Source: Saliniplasma sp051745305
Lineage (GTDB): Archaea; Thermoplasmatota; Thermoplasmata; Halarchaeoplasmatales; Halarchaeoplasmataceae
Assembly (NCBI GenBank): GCA_051745305.1
Contig: JBNJDY010000070.1
Span: 1-7,335, forward strand
Length of the DNA: 7,335 bases
Direction of reading: 5' to 3'
The translations under genes were made by a program, and so were the position numbers. Positions within the stretch are counted from its first letter, which is position 1. The number at the start of each line of letters is the position of its first letter. This document shows, piece after piece, positions 5,148-7,335 of the stretch. Below the pieces are notes generated by a model. The model made no database searches and was not told where the DNA came from. It saw only the letters and a list, made by a program, of their open reading frames with translations.

Positions 5148-7335
5148 TCACTTCTTACCATTTTTATTGTATAACGCCACAGCGACGATCGCAGCCGTTA
5201 ATAGAAGTAGAAGTGCGAATCCTGGAATACCGACACCTTCGTCTTCACCGTTTTCATCATCGTCTTCTTCATCAAAATGTGCTGTCATTTCAGTATCTTC
5301 ATCCATAGAGATGGTTATCTCTTTTCCCGTTTCATCTGTTCCAGTCCATTCATCGAATTCCCAGCTATCATCTCCGACGGCTTCCAAAGTCAATTCGGTG
5401 TCCTCTACGTATTCCTGTTCCTCTCCGTCTTCCACTTCTTCTCCATCAACTTCTACAGTACCTTCCCCTTCTATATTTATGCTGAGCTGGAATGTGTTTT
5501 CTTCTTTCTGTGTTAAAAATGGATAACCCTCGTTGATCATTTCATCTTCGTCAATATCCCATATATCCTCATCACTAGTATCATCGTTGGGATCGCCTAC
5601 AAAGTCCCAGGCCTCTTCTAACCCTTCAGTATCCGTATCTGTATAGGTTGCTAAATCTTTCATCTCGACAGTGGTCTTATTCGTACCCCCGTCGCTTGTA
5701 TTCATCCCTGAAGTCTCCTCGTCCCAGAAAGAGTTGGATACCGTTCCACTATTCTTTGCAATGAGGGCGCCTGTTTCACCATCGGGCCCACTCACGTTTC
5801 CGGTAGCATACGAGTTGTTCACCGTGGTATAGCTCTTTCCCACGAGACCGCCTACATCACCTACTCCGCTCACGTTTCCCGTCGCATACGAGTTGTATAC
5901 ATAATAGCTAGACCCAGCGAGCCCTCCTACTGTATTACTTCCGTTCACGTTACCACTTGCATACGAGTAGGACACTGTGCCGCCATTATTATCCCCTACG
6001 AGACCCCCTACCTTATGGGTACCGTTCACGTTACCACTTGCATACGAGTGATCGATTCCGCCCAAGTTATCTCCTACGAGTCCACCCACGAACTTGTCTC
6101 CATTCACATTCCCCGTAGCATACGAGTAGGACAAAACTCCCCCTCCCATCCCTCCGTTATAGTTATCTCCCATGAGACCTCCTACATCTTCATCTCCGCT
6201 CACGTTTCCCGTCGCATACGAGTTCTCTACCGTGCCCCAGTTACGTCCCACGAGTCCGCCTACATCACTTACTCCGCTCACGTTTCCCGTTGCGTACGAG
6301 TTGTTCACCGTGCGGTAGTAGTTGAATCCAACGAGACCTCCTACATCTTCATCTCCGCTCACGTTTCCCGTCGCATACGAGTTCTCCACCCAGCCTCCCC
6401 GTCCCAAGAGCCCGCCTACATCTTCATCTCCGCTCACGTTCCCGGTGGCGTACGAGTTGCTGACCCTGCCACCGTTCCTTCCGACGAGTCCGCCTACAAA
6501 TCTTTCTCCGCTCACATTAACCTCTACGAGACCTATATTCTTTACCGAGGCATCTTTACTCAAATACCCAAAGAATCCAACGTTTGAAACTGCAGTCCAA
6601 TCCAGATGAAAATTTTTGATCGTATGGCCATCACCGTCAAAGTCAGCTTTGAGATAAGGGATGTACAAACCCGGTTCTCCTGAGAGATCTATATCCTCTA
6701 CGAGACTGAATTTGTATCCTCCATCATCAGCAAATCCCAGCAGGTCTTTTATGCCCTGGACGCCGCTGATCTTATAGTGATCTCCGGCTTGAACGAGTGT
6801 ATCGTTGTAATCTTCTATATTGAGAGTCTTGTTGCTAGTTATCCAATCTTGATACTGCTCTTCATACAATCCACCGGTAGTTACATGATTTTCACCGTTG
6901 ATCAAAACTTCGTCGATATTGTAATGAGAGTTACTGACCGTACCAAAGTTAATTCCGAAAAGCCCGCCTACATCACCTACTCCGCTCACGTTTCCCGTTG
7001 CGTACGAGTTGTTCACAATGCCATGGTTCTTTCCCACGAGACCGCCTACATCTTCATCTCCGCTCACGTTTCCCGTTGCGTACGAGTTGCTGACTGTGCC
7101 AGAGTTGTATCCAACGAGTCCGCCTACATAATCTTCAGTTCCGTTCACATTACCGGTGGCGTACGAGGTGTTCACCGTGCCGTAGTAGTTGTATCCTACG
7201 AGACCGCCTACATCACCTACTCCGCTCACGTTTCCCGTTGCATACGAGTTGTTCACCATGCCATCGTTATCTCCTACGAGACCGCCTACATCATTATCGC
7301 CGCTCACGTTTCCCGTTGCATACGAGTTGTTCACC
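5148..7335 (-). CDS. GLUG-repeat cell-surface protein with PGF-CTERM-like anchor (N-terminus outside window)
   Basis: The last 728 residues of a large secreted, probably S-layer-anchored protein; the frame is open at the window edge, so the start and signal peptide are missing. Counted from the edge, residues 1-132 are five GLUG-type repeats (consensus NSYATGNVSG..DVGGLVG.N.GT). Residues 133-290 end that block (SNSHYNIDEVLINGENH) and open a new one (DFDGDGHTIKNFHLDW). Residues 270-531 hold a partial and nine full repeats, capped by VSNSFWDEETSG. An acidic segment (to about 614) is followed by an InlB-B-like repeat at about 615-690 (SINIEGEGTVEV, WEFDEWTGT, TAHFDEE), then an Asp/Glu linker. 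The end is GIPGF plus a hydrophobic helix (707-722) and basic NKNGKK, resembling PGF-CTERM tails processed by archaeosortase. Such repeats form beta-solenoid-like stalks often linked to adhesion; the ligand is unknown. Confidence 0.92.
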   Translation of the reverse strand, partial: VNNSYATGNVSGDNDVGGLVGDNDGMVNNSYATGNVSGVGDVGGLVGYNYYGTVNTSYATGNVNGTEDYVGGLVGYNSGTVSNSYATGNVSGDEDVGGLVGKNHGIVNNSYATGNVSGVGDVGGLFGINFGTVSNSHYNIDEVLINGENHVTTGGLYEEQYQDWITSNKTLNIEDYNDTLVQAGDHYKISGVQGIKDLLGFADDGGYKFSLVEDIDLSGEPGLYIPYLKADFDGDGHTIKNFHLDWTAVSNVGFFGYLSKDASVKNIGLVEVNVSGERFVGGLVGRNGGRVSNSYATGNVSGDEDVGGLLGRGGWVENSYATGNVSGDEDVGGLVGFNYYRTVNNSYATGNVSGVSDVGGLVGRNWGTVENSYATGNVSGDEDVGGLMGDNYNGGMGGGVLSYSYATGNVNGDKFVGGLVGDNLGGIDHSYASGNVNGTHKVGGLVGDNNGGTVSYSYASGNVNGSNTVGGLAGSSYYVYNSYATGNVSGVGDVGGLVGKSYTTVNNSYATGNVSGPDGETGALIAKNSGTVSNSFWDEETSGMNTSDGGTNKTTVEMKDLATYTDTDTEGLEEAWDFVGDPNDDTSDEDIWDIDEDEMINEGYPFLTQKEENTFQLSINIEGEGTVEVDGEEVEDGEEQEYVEDTELTLEAVGDDSWEFDEWTGTDETGKEITISMDEDTEMTAHFDEEDDDENGEDEGVGIPGFALLLLLTAAIVAVALYNKNGKK
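5151..5225 (-). other. PGF-CTERM-like sorting and anchor segment
   Basis: This encodes the last 25 residues of the surface protein, PGFALLLLL followed by TAAIVAVALYNKNGKK: a PGF motif, a hydrophobic span of about 16 residues and a basic tail, preceded by an Asp/Glu-rich linker. This order is that of archaeal PGF-CTERM signals, which archaeosortase A processes while attaching a lipid anchor. The archaeosortase gene is not in this window. Confidence 0.8.
5742..6527 (-). repeat. GLUG repeat block 2 (partial plus nine full units)
   Basis: Units of 25-27 residues (about 78 bp), with one longer unit of 32 residues carrying a Gly/Met-rich insert (NYNGGMGGG). The core NSYATGNVSG...VGGLVG is nearly invariant, while the two residues before DVGG switch between GDEDV, GVGDV and GVSDV types, and a sub-group uses NVNG with SYASG. 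The last unit has lost the VGGLVG core (TGALIAKN), as expected for a capping repeat. On the plus strand the units show as recurring TACGAGTTGTTCACC and CTCACGTTTCCCGT motifs. Confidence 0.9.
6939..7335 (-). repeat. GLUG repeat block 1 (five units, continuing past the window)
   Basis: Five units of 26-27 residues run into the right edge, and the array probably continues. DNA identity is high: 6964-7024 and 7204-7264 match over 61 bp with two mismatches, exactly 240 bp (three units) apart. Such near-identical copies allow gain or loss of units by recombination and are hard to assemble from short reads. Confidence 0.9.

Noticed and set aside
5167..5526. Plus-strand Ser/Pro-rich frames opposite the acidic C-terminal part of the surface protein
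   Set aside because: Poly-Ser here is simply the reverse complement of Glu/Asp codons; the minus-strand protein has recognisable domains and an anchor.
6015..6609. Long plus-strand reading frames opposite the GLUG repeats (190 and 95 codons)
   Set aside because: They are the antisense of the repeat array and keep open only because the repeats have few stop-forming codons; the translation is a repetitive pattern (HVSRRIRV, SSPLTFPVAYE) with no family look.
6939..7335. CRISPR array, because of regularly recurring short sequences
   Set aside because: The repeats are in-frame protein-coding units about 78 bp long with conserved, not unique, intervening sequence.

Overview
The window reads as a piece of a euryarchaeal chromosome. 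It has an archaeal-type bifunctional fructose-1,6-bisphosphate aldolase/phosphatase, TATA boxes placed for leaderless transcripts, poly-T ends instead of bacterial terminators, AT-rich metabolic genes that write arginine almost only as AGA/AGG, and a surface protein ending in a PGF-CTERM-like anchor. The acidic surface protein would suit a salty habitat. The genus cannot be fixed from the sequence.

Layout. (1) 1-1146: the aldolase/phosphatase gene on the minus strand, with a T-rich end. (2) 1147-1248: a compact divergent promoter region. (3) 1249-1593: a small Mth938-like gene on the plus strand, which overlaps by 11 bp the 3' end of a minus-strand fumarylacetoacetate-hydrolase-family gene (1583-2323). 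(4) 2330-2829: two overlapping short minus-strand reading frames of unknown function, immediately upstream of the hydrolase gene; they may be one frameshifted gene. (5) 2832-3215: a transposase N-terminal remnant with five in-frame stops, cut off at a perfect 24-bp palindrome. (6) 3216-3445: a non-coding leader with two inverted repeats. (7) 3446-4774: an intact four-helix DUF2254 membrane protein whose arginine codons differ sharply from its neighbours, followed by what looks like a broken signal-peptide-encoding stub (4811-4918). Together these suggest a transferred segment. (8) 4775-5147: otherwise non-coding, with hairpins. (9) 5148-7335: the C-terminal 728 residues of a large GLUG-repeat surface protein that runs off the right edge.

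The left part is housekeeping: gluconeogenesis, a small conserved protein, and a hydrolase/isomerase of small keto acids. The middle is a scar of mobile-element activity and probable gene import. The right part is a cell-surface protein with near-identical DNA repeats that could change length by recombination. No complete new defence or mobile system is visible. The points most worth checking are the palindrome junction, the probable foreign origin of the DUF2254 segment, the unidentified two-frame gene and the repeat structure of the surface protein.
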